From the NCBI RefSeq assembly GCF_964059125.1, contig NZ_OZ060395.1:509680-573679 (forward strand): DNA of 64,000 nt, given 5' to 3'. The position numbers and the translations under genes are program-made. The notes beneath the pieces are model-generated. The model did no database searches. It was not told the DNA's origin and saw nothing but the letters and a program-made list of their open reading frames with translations. The first letter of the stretch is position 1; each line of letters starts with the position of its first letter. This DNA comes from Buchnera aphidicola (Eriosoma lanigerum). GTDB taxonomy: Bacteria > Pseudomonadota > Gammaproteobacteria > Enterobacterales > Enterobacteriaceae. Positions 45,363 to 54,918 of this stretch are shown piece after piece.

Positions 45363-45752
45363 TTAAAATTGTATAACTCGATCAGTTTTTTGTATAGCAT
45401 GGAATAACTCCATAAATCCTGATAGTATAAAACAACTACTGATGTGACTTCTTTTATACTCTAACATTACAGATTGTTTATGATTAATCAAACCACGTTT
45501 TAAAGAAGAATTAATACAAATATGTAATGGAACTTGAAAATTTTGATGTAATTTTTCCCATTCATGCAAAATATTACAATCATCATTCGCTACATATATC
45601 ATACTATTTGCATTTAACACACCATGACTATAAAAAAAAACAATATCTATAGTATGACCTAACGATAATAAATTATTAGAAAATAAAAAAGCACTACGAG
45701 ATTTTTCACCACCATATGGAGATGACATAACAATAATGACATATTTCATCAT
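45363..45752 (-). CDS. tusD: Sulfur-relay protein TusD
   Basis: Active subunit of TusBCD. The 129 residues (E. coli 128) keep the sulfur-carrying Cys79 in LHICINSSLKRG (Cys78 in E. coli) and the C-terminal DRVIQF. Two ATGs in tandem open the frame; the second aligns with the E. coli start. Because the acceptor Cys is conserved, the pathway for 2-thiolation of Lys, Glu and Gln tRNAs should be alive, if TusA, TusE and MnmA are encoded elsewhere. Confidence 0.95.
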   Translation of the reverse strand: MMKYVIIVMSSPYGGEKSRSAFLFSNNLLSLGHTIDIVFFYSHGVLNANSMIYVANDDCNILHEWEKLHQNFQVPLHICINSSLKRGLINHKQSVMLEYKRSHISSCFILSGFMELFHAIQKTDRVIQF

Positions 45753-46231
45753 ACCACCACCAGTACATCTTTTTTATGTAAAGTTTATCACTATATTGTT
45801 AATTAAATAATAATTTATATGATTTTTAATTAAATTGATAATTAAATTAATAAAACTACAAACATAACATATTTTTTAATAGCAACAATATAATTATATT
45901 TAATTTATATTATTTAAAATAATATATATTTTTTGAATATGAATATAAATTCATGTTTTGTAATGTTATATAAAAATATATATAAAATTATTTATATTAA
46001 ATATGTTGTACTGCAAGATTTAAAAAAAAAATATACTCATTTATAATATTGCATCATATATTCCATTCGTAATCAAATCTGATTATTATTAATTATATTT
46101 TAAATCGTAAATAAAAAATTATGCAAAAATACAATACATATCTAATATATTTCTATATATATAAATTGATTATTTAATCATATATTATATATTTATATAA
46201 ATAAAATTTTTATATATAAATACATAAGAAT
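45753..46231. other. Spacer between tusD and argD, no gene seen
   Basis: These 479 bp are almost pure A/T without a coding frame or RNA gene. In E. coli, fkpA and other genes lie beyond tusD, so this is probably where they were lost. The promoter of tusDCB-rpsL must be within it; a weak TTAACA/TACATA pair on the minus strand near the tusD end is not convincing. Confidence 0.55.
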
Positions 46232-47452
46232 CTAAATACAAAAAACTCGTTTTAATGCTTTTTTAAAACGAATTATTCCTCTATAAATATCTATATTTTT
46301 TATAATTAAAGAAGGAGCAAAACGAATAACATTTTCTCCTGCTTTCAATATAATTATTCCTTCTTCAGCTGATACTTGAATTAAACGATTAATATACGGT
46401 ACATAATCTGATTTCATTTCTAAACCAATTAATAATCCTTTACCTTTAATTTTACTAAATAAATTAAATTTATTATTAATAATTGTTAACTCTTTCTGAA
46501 ATATTTTGAATTTACGTTCTACACCTAATAATACTTTTGGTGTATTAATTATATCTAAAACTGTATTTGCTACTGAACATGCTAATGGATTTCCACCATA
46601 AGTACTACCATGTATTCCTACTTCAATAGTATCTACTACTGTATGACTAGCTAACATAGCACCAATTGGAAAACCTCCACCTAGTGATTTAGCTAAAGTT
46701 AAAATATCAGGTTTTATTCCATAATGTTCATAAGCAAATAATTTTCCAGTTCTTCCCATTCCGGTTTGCACTTCATCTATAACTAATAATGCTTGATATT
46801 TATCACATAAATAACGTAATCCTAACATAAAATCTGTATTAGCTACTTCAATTCCCCCTTCTCCTTGAATTGGTTCTACAACAATTGCACAAGTATGATC
46901 ATCAATTACAGACTCTACAGCTTTTAAATTATTAAAAGGAACATGAATAATATCTGGAGGTTTTGGTCCAAAACCATCTGAGTACTTAAATTGTCCACCG
47001 ACAGAAACAGTAAAAAATGTTCGACCATGGAAAGAATTTACAAAAGAAATAATTTTATTTTTATAAGTATTATACTTTTTATTAGAATAATAACGAGCTA
47101 TTTTAAAAGCAGCTTCATTAGCTTCTGCTCCTGAATTAGAAAAAAAAACTTTAGATTTAAAACTAATATCAATTAATTTTTTTGCTAGTTGCAAAGCAGG
47201 TTCATTAATACATAAATTACTCACATGCCATAATTTACTACTTTGTTGTTTTAAAGTTTTAACTAATTTAGAATGACAATGTCCCAATGATGTAACAGCA
47301 ATACCACCAGAAAAATCAATATATTCTTTTCCAAATTGATCAAATATAAGACTTCCCTTACCTAAAACAGGTATAAAATGTGTAGGGCTATAAAACGGAA
47401 TCATAAAACTACTAAACATATTTCTATTAAACTTATTTTCTGTTAGTTTCAT
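46232..47452 (-). CDS. argD: Acetylornithine / succinyldiaminopimelate aminotransferase
   Basis: PLP enzyme acting in arginine synthesis (N-acetylornithine step) and, in E. coli, also as DapC in lysine synthesis, so it serves two essential amino acids supplied to the host. From MKLTENKFNR it has 406 residues, the E. coli length, and the N-termini align without gaps; an ATG 33 bp upstream is not matched. The PLP lysine is Lys255 in LAKSLGGG, also the E. coli number; SNSGAEANEAA and IDEVQTGMGRTG are intact. It stands alone, divergent from tsgA. Confidence 0.97.
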   Translation of the reverse strand: MKLTENKFNRNMFSSFMIPFYSPTHFIPVLGKGSLIFDQFGKEYIDFSGGIAVTSLGHCHSKLVKTLKQQSSKLWHVSNLCINEPALQLAKKLIDISFKSKVFFSNSGAEANEAAFKIARYYSNKKYNTYKNKIISFVNSFHGRTFFTVSVGGQFKYSDGFGPKPPDIIHVPFNNLKAVESVIDDHTCAIVVEPIQGEGGIEVANTDFMLGLRYLCDKYQALLVIDEVQTGMGRTGKLFAYEHYGIKPDILTLAKSLGGGFPIGAMLASHTVVDTIEVGIHGSTYGGNPLACSVANTVLDIINTPKVLLGVERKFKIFQKELTIINNKFNLFSKIKGKGLLIGLEMKSDYVPYINRLIQVSAEEGIIILKAGENVIRFAPSLIIKNIDIYRGIIRFKKALKRVFCI

Positions 47453-47968
47453 TTTTATTCTTCTATATATAAAACATATTTTCATTAAAATACAAAATTA
47501 TTTGATATCTATATATAAAAATTAATTAATATTCTCATATATTTTTATAGTTATGACAGAAAATCTATTTTCTTATTTAAAATAATAATTTAATTATATT
47601 AGTCCAAGACTATTATATAAAAATATAACTTAATTATATTGTAAATTATAATATATTAGTAAAACTTTAAAATACATTATATCTCAATTTATATACCATT
47701 AATTGATATAATTAATGTAGTTTTAAATACTAATATATATTTTAAATAATAAAGATATAATCTTTACCAAAATTAAAATCATTATAATAAAAACAAAACA
47801 TATTAAAAATTATTTTTTTTAATTAAAGTCAATAACTATTTTTTTATCATTTTATTTAAAAAATTAATAAAAAAAATAAAAAATATTTTATATCTAAACA
47901 ATATTTAGATATTATGTCAAAAAACACTAACCTTAAGTTCTTATAACATCATAGGTTAAAAAAAAATA
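47453..47968. other. Divergent argD-tsgA spacer, no gene seen
   Basis: 516 bp of A/T-rich sequence. In E. coli pabA, fic, ppiA and others separate argD from tsgA; none is recognisable here. No clear ARG box or promoter pair is visible. A 5-bp stem (AACCT/AGGTT) just before tsgA is too short to interpret. Confidence 0.5.
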
Positions 47969-49138
47969 ATGACATTAATCAATCATATTAAAATAACTTT
48001 AATTAGTTTTTTTTCTTATTTTTTTACAGGATCATTGGTTATTGTTACTGGAATGATCATGGGTAACATTGCAAAATATTTTAAAACTTCAATTGCTAGC
48101 ATTAGTCATACTTTTACTTTTTTAAATTCTGGAATTTTAATTGCCATATTTCTTAATTTTTGGCTAATAAAAAATATGTCTATAAAAATTCAAATATACT
48201 CAGGATTTATATTAATTATTATTGCAATAATAGGTATGATATATACCAACAACCTAATCATATTTGGAATAAGCATATTCTTATTTGGAATAGTAAGTGG
48301 AATAACAATGTCGATTAGTACTTACTTGATCTCTTCTTTATATAACAATAAAAATCGAGCTACTGTATTATTAATTACTGATTCGTTCTTTAGTATGGCT
48401 GGAATGATATTTCCTTTAATTAGTAGCAGAATAATTTCTAATAACAAACCATGGTATTGGATGTATATTTTAATTGGAATAATTTATTTTATAATATTTA
48501 TTATTACTATAAGTACTAATTTTTCAAAATTAAATTTTTCAAATCAAAAAAATTATACTTTCATACAAAACTACCATACCAAAATTAGTGTAATATTACT
48601 CTCTATATCAGCTACATGTTATATTTTAGGACAATTAGGATTTATTTCATGGATACCAGAATATATTATACAAAAAATGCATATAACAATTAATCATGCA
48701 GGAAAATTAGTTAGCAGTTTTTGGATGGCATATATGATAGGAATGTGGTTCTTTAGTATTATATTAAAATTATTTGATATCCAAAAATTGTTATCAGTAC
48801 TAACAGGTATATCTACTATACTTATGTATCTATTTATTAATAACAATAATATAGTGCAATTAAATTGGATTATTGCACTACTAGGTTTTTTTTCTAGTGC
48901 TATTTATACAATAATTATAACTTTATCATCATTACAAACAAATATACCATCTAACAAAAACATTAATTTAATATTAATATCCGGTACAATAGGTACATTA
49001 TTAACATTTATTGTTACAGGTTTCATTGTAGAAAAAGCAGGAATATACGCAACATTAATAACATCTAATATATTATATACTATAGTTTTTTTATTATCGA
49101 TATTATTAGGTTTTTTTACCGTTCATAAAAAATATTAA
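47969..49138 (+). CDS. tsgA: MFS transporter TsgA
   Basis: Major-facilitator membrane protein with twelve predicted helices; substrate unknown. The 389 residues (E. coli TsgA 393) align throughout, with clear blocks GSLVIVTGMIMGNIA, TFTFLNSGILIAIFLN, TDSFFSMAGMIFP, LGQLGFISWIPEY and FFSSAIYTIIITL. The N- and C-terminal halves are separated by a basic cytoplasmic loop near 190. Buchnera keeps few transporters, so retention of this one suggests an exchange role with the host, which is inference. The gene stands alone between argD and trpS; no Shine-Dalgarno is clear. Confidence 0.92.
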   Translation: MTLINHIKITLISFFSYFFTGSLVIVTGMIMGNIAKYFKTSIASISHTFTFLNSGILIAIFLNFWLIKNMSIKIQIYSGFILIIIAIIGMIYTNNLIIFGISIFLFGIVSGITMSISTYLISSLYNNKNRATVLLITDSFFSMAGMIFPLISSRIISNNKPWYWMYILIGIIYFIIFIITISTNFSKLNFSNQKNYTFIQNYHTKISVILLSISATCYILGQLGFISWIPEYIIQKMHITINHAGKLVSSFWMAYMIGMWFFSIILKLFDIQKLLSVLTGISTILMYLFINNNNIVQLNWIIALLGFFSSAIYTIIITLSSLQTNIPSNKNINLILISGTIGTLLTFIVTGFIVEKAGIYATLITSNILYTIVFLLSILLGFFTVHKKY

Positions 49139-49213
49139 TTAATATTAATAATATTACATATACGAATTATTATAAATATACATTCAAAACTAAGCTTAAC
49201 TTTATAAGTTAAT

Positions 49214-49255
49214 CCGGTTAAATAATACAAATTAAAACTAATAATATTTAACCGG
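49214..49255. terminator. Stem-loop at the tsgA / trpS junction
   Basis: A perfect 11-bp inverted repeat (49214-49224 with 49245-49255, 20-nt loop) lies 75 bp past tsgA. Its right arm is inside the last codons of trpS, so the hairpin could end tsgA transcription while also shaping the trpS 3' end. No T-run on either side makes the call tentative. Confidence 0.4.
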
Positions 49256-50251
49256 TAAACCAATAGATTGATATACCTTATTTAGTGTTATTTGAGCTTG
49301 TAATCTAGCTTTTTTTGCTCCAATATTGATAATATCCTGTAAATAATCTTCATTTTTTCGAAAATCAAAATATTGTTGTTGTAATAAATATAACTTTTCT
49401 GCTACTAATTCAGATATATCACGTTTAAATTCACTATAAATTTTATCACAATATTGATGTTCTAAATCTGTAATAGACAGTCCTGAAAAAATAGAAAAAA
49501 TATTTAGTAAATTTGATATTCCTGGTTTTTTTTCTTGATCATAAATAATAGAAGAAGGTTGATCAGAATCAGTTTTAGCTTGTTTTATTTTTTTTATAAT
49601 AGAAGATGGTTCTTCTAATAGAAAAATAGTATTATTGTGATTAGGTTCTGATTTAGACATTTTTTTATTTGGATCTAGTAAAGACATGATTTTTGAACCA
49701 GTTAATGATGCTAATGAAGTAGGTAATACAAATAAATTTCCATACAATTTATTAAAACGAAATACTATATCATGTATTAATTCTAAATGCTGTTTTTGAT
49801 CTGCTCCTACTAATATTACATTAGTTTGATATAATAATACATCAGAAGCCATCAATACTGGATAATTTAATAAACCAGAATTAATGTTTTTAGAAAATTG
49901 TAAAGACTTATTTTTAAATTGAGTCATTCTTGATAATTCACCAATGTAACTATAACAATTTAATATCCAACTTAATTGTGCATGCTCATAAACATGAGAT
50001 TGGACAAATAAAATAGATCGATTAGGATCTAAACCACACGCTAAATATATAGCTATAATATCAAAAATAGAATTATATAATACACTCGGATTTCTTCTAA
50101 CAGTGATTGCATGCAAATCAGCAACACAAAATAAACAACTATAATTTCTTTGTATATTAACTAAATCACTCAATACTCCGATATAATTACCAAGAGTAAG
50201 CATACCGGAGGGTTGTATAGCACTAAATAGAATTTTTTTTTTACTACTCAT
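49238..50251 (-). CDS. trpS: Tryptophanyl-tRNA synthetase
   Basis: Class I synthetase charging tRNA-Trp. The 337 residues (E. coli 334) carry the HIGH-equivalent TLGN at 19-22 after AIQPSGM and KMSKS at 197-201. GADQKQHLEL, the Trp-binding region, is conserved. The E. coli neighbours gph and rpe precede it there; here gph is gone and rpe is 133 bp upstream. Confidence 0.98.
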   Translation of the reverse strand: MSSKKKILFSAIQPSGMLTLGNYIGVLSDLVNIQRNYSCLFCVADLHAITVRRNPSVLYNSIFDIIAIYLACGLDPNRSILFVQSHVYEHAQLSWILNCYSYIGELSRMTQFKNKSLQFSKNINSGLLNYPVLMASDVLLYQTNVILVGADQKQHLELIHDIVFRFNKLYGNLFVLPTSLASLTGSKIMSLLDPNKKMSKSEPNHNNTIFLLEEPSSIIKKIKQAKTDSDQPSSIIYDQEKKPGISNLLNIFSIFSGLSITDLEHQYCDKIYSEFKRDISELVAEKLYLLQQQYFDFRKNEDYLQDIINIGAKKARLQAQITLNKVYQSIGLPVKYY

Positions 50252-50384
50252 TATTCATTCCTGTATTATAATATTTTAAAAATAAAATATACTAAAATTT
50301 ATGATTAAATAAATATTATTTTTTATATAATTATTTCAGTATTTTTATATATTAATAAAATACTTAAATAAACTGTAAATAATT

Positions 50385-51065
50385 TTAAAAATTATTTAAA
50401 CATAATGATAATTTTGATCGTATCTTATTTAATACTATAGTATAATCTATACTATCAAATAAAACCGATCCTAAAACAAAGACATTAGCTCCAGCCAATG
50501 CAATATCTAATATATTATCAACTTTAATTCCACCGTCTACTTCCAACAAAATATCAAAATTACTTGTATCAATAATTTTTCGAACATTTCTAATTTTCGG
50601 AATTATAGAAGGTATTAAATTTTGATTGCTAAAACCAGGATTTACTGTCATTAATACAATCATATCTAACTTATCTAATATATAATCTAAATAATGTATA
50701 GAAGTAGAAGGATTTAAACTTAAACCTGCTTTACAACCGCATGTTTTAATTAAATTAATTGTGTTATCTATGTGATTAGTGGCTTCAGGATGAAAAGTAA
50801 TAAAATTCGCTCCAGCATCTGCAAAAGAAGGAATAAATGAATCTACAGGTTTTGTCATTAAATGAACATCAATTGGAACTTGAATATTAAAATTTCGAAG
50901 AGATTTTAATATCATTGGGCCCATAGTTAAATTATTAACATAATGTCCATCCATAACATCAAAATGAATCATATCTCCTCCTGCAGATAAAGCTCTAGAA
51001 ACATCTTCACCTAATCGAGCAAAATCAGCTGATAAAATAGAAGGAGCTAACAAAAACTGATTCAT
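50385..51065 (-). CDS. rpe: Ribulose-phosphate 3-epimerase
   Basis: Interconverts ribulose-5-P and xylulose-5-P in the pentose phosphate pathway, which feeds erythrose-4-P to the shikimate route. From MNQFLLAPSILSADFARLG it has 226 residues (E. coli 225). Metal-site residues His34, Asp36 and His68 and the VDGG motif are present in a TIM-barrel frame. GGAGAG stands five bases before this ATG; an ATG four codons upstream includes that site and is unlikely. Confidence 0.98.
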   Translation of the reverse strand: MNQFLLAPSILSADFARLGEDVSRALSAGGDMIHFDVMDGHYVNNLTMGPMILKSLRNFNIQVPIDVHLMTKPVDSFIPSFADAGANFITFHPEATNHIDNTINLIKTCGCKAGLSLNPSTSIHYLDYILDKLDMIVLMTVNPGFSNQNLIPSIIPKIRNVRKIIDTSNFDILLEVDGGIKVDNILDIALAGANVFVLGSVLFDSIDYTIVLNKIRSKLSLCLNNF

Positions 51066-51278
51066 AATTCTCTCCAATATTTTAAAAATGAAAATATTTT
51101 TGTAATATATACTATTATTAATATCAACTAAAAATAATCTTCAACAAATAATAAATAATTTAAATTGTGTTATTCTACTATTACAGTATTTAATTCAATA
51201 TAACAATAATATTAATAAACAAGTATTGATAAAAAATTACAACTTTATATTGAAATTAATTTAAATTAATAAAAGAAA

Positions 51279-51347
51279 GAAAAGGTGCAATACAACAATT
51301 TCAAAAAATATAATTTTTAATTAAAAGTTGAAAATTGACACCTTTTC
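51279..51347 (-). terminator. Long hairpin in the rpe-aroB spacer, probable aroKB terminator
   Basis: GAAAAGGTG (51279-51287) pairs with CACCTTTTC (51339-51347), and inside it CAATTTCAA and TTGAAAATTG extend the stem. On the minus strand the right side is followed by a T-rich stretch, as for an intrinsic terminator of transcripts from aroK-aroB. It is about 290 bp past aroB, and the rest of the 573-bp spacer, where dam and damX lie in E. coli, holds no gene. Confidence 0.6.
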
Positions 51348-51638
51348 ATTTTTAATACTAATTATACAATAAAAATATTGCTAATTTGATTCTTAATATT
51401 CATGACTTTCTATAATTGCATATATAAATAATTGTATATATACAAATTATATTTTCTCTTATAGAAATTTATATAATTTTTATAATTATATATAATAAAT
51501 CTGTACTATAATCATTTGTAATACATATTACCATATACAATCATGCATAAGTCAGTATCAAAAAATAATATTTATAATTATTATTAGAAAAATTATTAAC
51601 TATTATTAAATTGATTTATAAATATCATTTTACAAAAA

Positions 51639-52721
51639 TTATTGACATTCCTTAATTGCTGCTAAAATAATATTTTTATCTACAGCATTTTGTATTCTAG
51701 CTTGCCCTATACTAATAGGTAATATTAATCTCACTGTACCAGAAATAACTTTTTTATCTCTCATAATATATGGTAAATATGATGAAGGAGGCATGTTTTT
51801 TGGTCCACGAGTTGGTAATCCTGCCCTAGTAAGTAAATTAATAATACGTTTAGTATCTCTATTTTTTAAATATCCAAGCATTTCTGAAGTACGAGCCGAC
51901 ATAACAATACCAACTGATACTGCTTCTCCATGCAACCAACTCCCATATCCAGAATGAGATTCAATTGCATGACCATAAGTATGTCCCAAATTTAAAATAG
52001 CACGTAAATTTGATTCTCTCTCGTCTAAAGAAATAATTTTAGATTTAATTTCACAACATTTTTTAATACAATATGTAATTTCTTTTTCTTGTAAAATCAA
52101 CAACAAATGTAAATTATCTTCTATCCAAGAAAAAAATTTTGAATCAAATATAATAGCATACTTAATAACTTCAGCTAATCCTGATATAAGTTCAGTAGAA
52201 GATAGAGTACTTAAATAATTTAAATTAATAATAACAGACGATGGTTGCCAAAAAGTACCTATCATATTTTTTCCTAAAATATGATTAACACCAGTTTTAC
52301 CTCCAACAGATGCGTCTACTTGAGATAACAAAGTAGTTGGTATTTGAATAAAACGCACTCCCCTTTGATAAATAGAAGCAGCAAATCCAGTTATGTCTCC
52401 TATTACTCCTCCACCTAACGCTATTAAAGTAGTATCTCGACTATGTTGTTTTTCTAATAAAGCTGAAATAATTACTTCCATTTCATTAATAGTTTTATAT
52501 TGTTCTCCATCTGATAAAATTACTTGATCAACTTTTATCCCAGATTTACGTAATTCATATAACAATTGATCTTTCCATAAATTAGCCAAAGTTTTATTTG
52601 TAACAAGCATAGCTTGTTCACCTGACTGTAAAGGATAAAAAATTGAATCATGTTCTAATACAGAAGATCCTATTATAATTGGATAACTTCTTTTTCCTAA
52701 TGTTACTTTAATTTTTTCCAC
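51639..52721 (-). CDS. aroB: 3-dehydroquinate synthase
   Basis: Second enzyme of the common aromatic pathway, converting DAHP to 3-dehydroquinate with NAD and zinc. The 360 residues (E. coli 362) show the NAD-binding [29 protein letters not shown], and zinc ligands in GLAEVIKY (Glu), [10 protein letters not shown] and WLHGEAV. It is 30 bp after aroK, the standard aroK-aroB operon. Confidence 0.98.
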   Translation of the reverse strand: MEKIKVTLGKRSYPIIIGSSVLEHDSIFYPLQSGEQAMLVTNKTLANLWKDQLLYELRKSGIKVDQVILSDGEQYKTINEMEVIISALLEKQHSRDTTLIALGGGVIGDITGFAASIYQRGVRFIQIPTTLLSQVDASVGGKTGVNHILGKNMIGTFWQPSSVIINLNYLSTLSSTELISGLAEVIKYAIIFDSKFFSWIEDNLHLLLILQEKEITYCIKKCCEIKSKIISLDERESNLRAILNLGHTYGHAIESHSGYGSWLHGEAVSVGIVMSARTSEMLGYLKNRDTKRIINLLTRAGLPTRGPKNMPPSSYLPYIMRDKKVISGTVRLILPISIGQARIQNAVDKNIILAAIKECQ

Positions 52722-52751
52722 TTTATTTGTCTATCAACCTTATTAATTTAA

Positions 52752-53294
52752 CTAATTTATATGATTATTTTTTTCTAAAATTTGAATAATAAAATTTGAA
52801 ACAGATTTTGCACTTTTATGATCAGTACTAATTCTTAAATCAGCAATATCTTCATACAAAGGATTTCTATTATATGCTAATTGTTCTAATATTAAACGTG
52901 TAGATGATTCTTTATTATCTACCTGTAATAATGGTCTATTTTTATCTCTTTTAGTTCTAATTAACTGTTTTTCAATACTAGTTTCTAAATAAATAACAAT
53001 TCCTCGTGAAGAAAGTCTATTTCTTGTCTCCTTAGATTGAATTGATCCACCTCCAGTAGCTAATATGATACCTTGTTTTTCTGTTAATTCATGAATAATT
53101 TTTTCTTCTCGATCACGAAAACCTATTTCTCCTTCAACATCGAAAACCCAGCTAATATCTGCTCCAGTACGACGTTCAATTTCTTGATCTGAATCATAAA
53201 ATTCCATATTAAGTTGTTGAGCTAATTGTTTTCCTATAGTACTTTTTCCGGCTCCCATAGGACCTACTAGAAAAATATTTCGTTTTTCTGCCAT
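52752..53294 (-). CDS. aroK: Shikimate kinase I
   Basis: Phosphorylates shikimate with ATP. The 180 residues (E. coli 173) have Walker [10 protein letters not shown] at 11-19, the substrate residues in [10 protein letters not shown] and GGGSIQS, and the lid Arg in KNRPLL. Together with aroB here and aroE at 22630-23469, three consecutive-pathway enzymes are in the window. The C-terminal tail (EKNNHIN) is slightly longer than usual. Confidence 0.98.
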   Translation of the reverse strand: MAEKRNIFLVGPMGAGKSTIGKQLAQQLNMEFYDSDQEIERRTGADISWVFDVEGEIGFRDREEKIIHELTEKQGIILATGGGSIQSKETRNRLSSRGIVIYLETSIEKQLIRTKRDKNRPLLQVDNKESSTRLILEQLAYNRNPLYEDIADLRISTDHKSAKSVSNFIIQILEKNNHIN

Positions 53295-53987
53295 TGTTTT
53301 ATTATTTTAATAATTTGTGAATGATGTCCAGCAATAAAATATAAAGCTGGTAGGATATAAAATATATATTGAAATAAATTAAAATAATTATTAATACTGA
53401 TACATATTATACACATAATATATATGTATTACACAAAATAGAATTATTTTATATAATATACAAGAATAAATATATTATTTTTATATTAATAATTCATAAA
53501 CATGAAATGAAAATATATCAATATAATTTAAATAAAATACACAACTAAACTATACATCAATAATTTAATAATAAAATATTTGGAATAAATAATATTCTAT
53601 AACTAAAATCATAAAAATTAATATAAATCATAGTATTCATAAAAATATTATAAATAAATAATTTTATACTATAAATATAACTTTAAAATTAATTTTATTA
53701 ATTTAAAATTAATTATAGAATTCTATATTCATACAATATATTAAATGGATTGTACATATAACGTGTTTATAAAAATAATTATTTGTATATTACATTAATA
53801 CATGGTAATATTTTTTAAAATTTAATAATAAAATTAAAAATAATAAAATAAATATATTTGATAAAAAATAATTAATAAATTAAATAGTATTACAATATTT
53901 TAAAAAAATTATAATAGAATATTTTAAAATACAATGAATTAATAATAAAATTATTAATAAGAAAAGATCACAAATTAAATTGATTAT
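53295..53987. other. Spacer between aroK and tRNA-Ser, no gene seen
   Basis: About 690 bp of A/T-rich sequence without coding frames. The aroK promoter (minus) and the tRNA-Ser promoter (plus) must be here. TTGATA/TAAATA with a 17-bp spacer at 53858-53886 is about 100 bp before the tRNA, a weak candidate only. Genes upstream of aroK in E. coli (hof cluster, mrcA) left no trace. Confidence 0.5.
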
Positions 53988-54072
53988 GGTGAGATGTCCG
54001 AGAGGCTTAAAGAGCATGCCTGGAAAGCGTGTATACGGAAACGTATCAAGGGTTCGAATCCCTTTCTCACCA
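53988..54072 (+). tRNA. serX: tRNA-Ser (anticodon GGA)
   Basis: An 85-nt class II cloverleaf: acceptor GGTGAGA/TCTCACC with discriminator A, anticodon loop CTGGAAA (GGA) on a CATGC/GCGTG-type stem with a mismatch, a long variable arm (TATACGGAAACGTATC) and T arm AGGG-TTCGAAT-CCCT. The sequence follows E. coli tRNA-Ser(GGA), which reads UCC and UCU. CCA is not encoded. Which E. coli locus it descends from is not certain, so the symbol is provisional. Confidence 0.96.
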
Positions 54073-54162
54073 AAATAGTTTATATTAATTAATATCATTC
54101 ATGATAACAATATTTTTTATTAATCAATTATAACTATAATTACATAATATATTAGATTTGAT

Positions 54163-54873
54163 TTAATCTAATACAATAGATTCTAATGCTAGTAATATCA
54201 TATCATCAAAAGAGTTTTCCCTATCTTGAGAAGAAATTGTTTCTTTTCTTTTTAAATGATCCGAAACAGTACAAATAGACAATGCTTTAAAACCTAATTC
54301 TGCTGATAATCCATATATTCCAGCAGTCTCCATTTCAATTCCTAAAATATTGAATTTTTCTATTAATTTTAACCTTGTATCGTCATGTGTACAATAAAAC
54401 AAATCAGTACTAAACAAATTTCCAGTAAGTATTTTTATTTTAATTTTTTTTGCAATGTTAATCATGTTTAACAACATGCCCACATCAGCTATAGCAGAAA
54501 AATCATAATCATGGAATTTTATTCTATTCACTTTAGAATCTGTACAGGCTCCTACACCCACAATAATATCTCTTAAATTTATCTTGTTATTGACTGTTCC
54601 ACATGTTCCTACTCGAATAATTTTTTTTACATTAAAAAACGTTACCAATTCATATACATAAATAGAACATGAAGGTATTCCAATTCCATGACTTAAAACT
54701 GAAACTTTACGATTTTTGTAATAACCAGTAAATCCCAACATAGATCGAATATTACTAACTAAAATACTACTCTGTAAATATTTTTCTGCTATATATTTTG
54801 CCCTTTTAGGATCACCAGGCATTAATACTAAATCAGAAAAATCATATAAATTGGCATTAATATGAATGGTCAT
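54163..54873 (-). CDS. deoD: Purine-nucleoside phosphorylase
   Basis: Hexameric phosphorylase splitting purine (deoxy)nucleosides into base and ribose-1-P. The 236 residues (E. coli 239) show LMPGDPKRAKYIAE, GHG-type HGIGIPSCSIY, GVGACTDSKVNR and the catalytic Asp in CTVSDHLKRKE with the Arg of SQDRENSF. It follows deoB after 45 bp, the order of the E. coli deo operon without deoC and deoA. Together they can salvage host-derived purine nucleosides. Confidence 0.97.
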   Translation of the reverse strand: MTIHINANLYDFSDLVLMPGDPKRAKYIAEKYLQSSILVSNIRSMLGFTGYYKNRKVSVLSHGIGIPSCSIYVYELVTFFNVKKIIRVGTCGTVNNKINLRDIIVGVGACTDSKVNRIKFHDYDFSAIADVGMLLNMINIAKKIKIKILTGNLFSTDLFYCTHDDTRLKLIEKFNILGIEMETAGIYGLSAELGFKALSICTVSDHLKRKETISSQDRENSFDDMILLALESIVLD

Positions 54874-54918
54874 TCTAATTAATTTTTCCTATATTTAAAC
54901 AATGATACTTTAATATAA

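Noticed and set aside
50338-50364. 8-bp inverted repeat between rpe and trpS (AGTATTTT/AAAATACT)
   Set aside because: All but two pairs are A-T and no T-run follows; such repeats arise by chance at this composition.
53880-54098. Minus-strand frame of 72 codons
   Set aside because: It is antisense to tRNA-Ser(GGA) and otherwise low-complexity; the tRNA explains the region.
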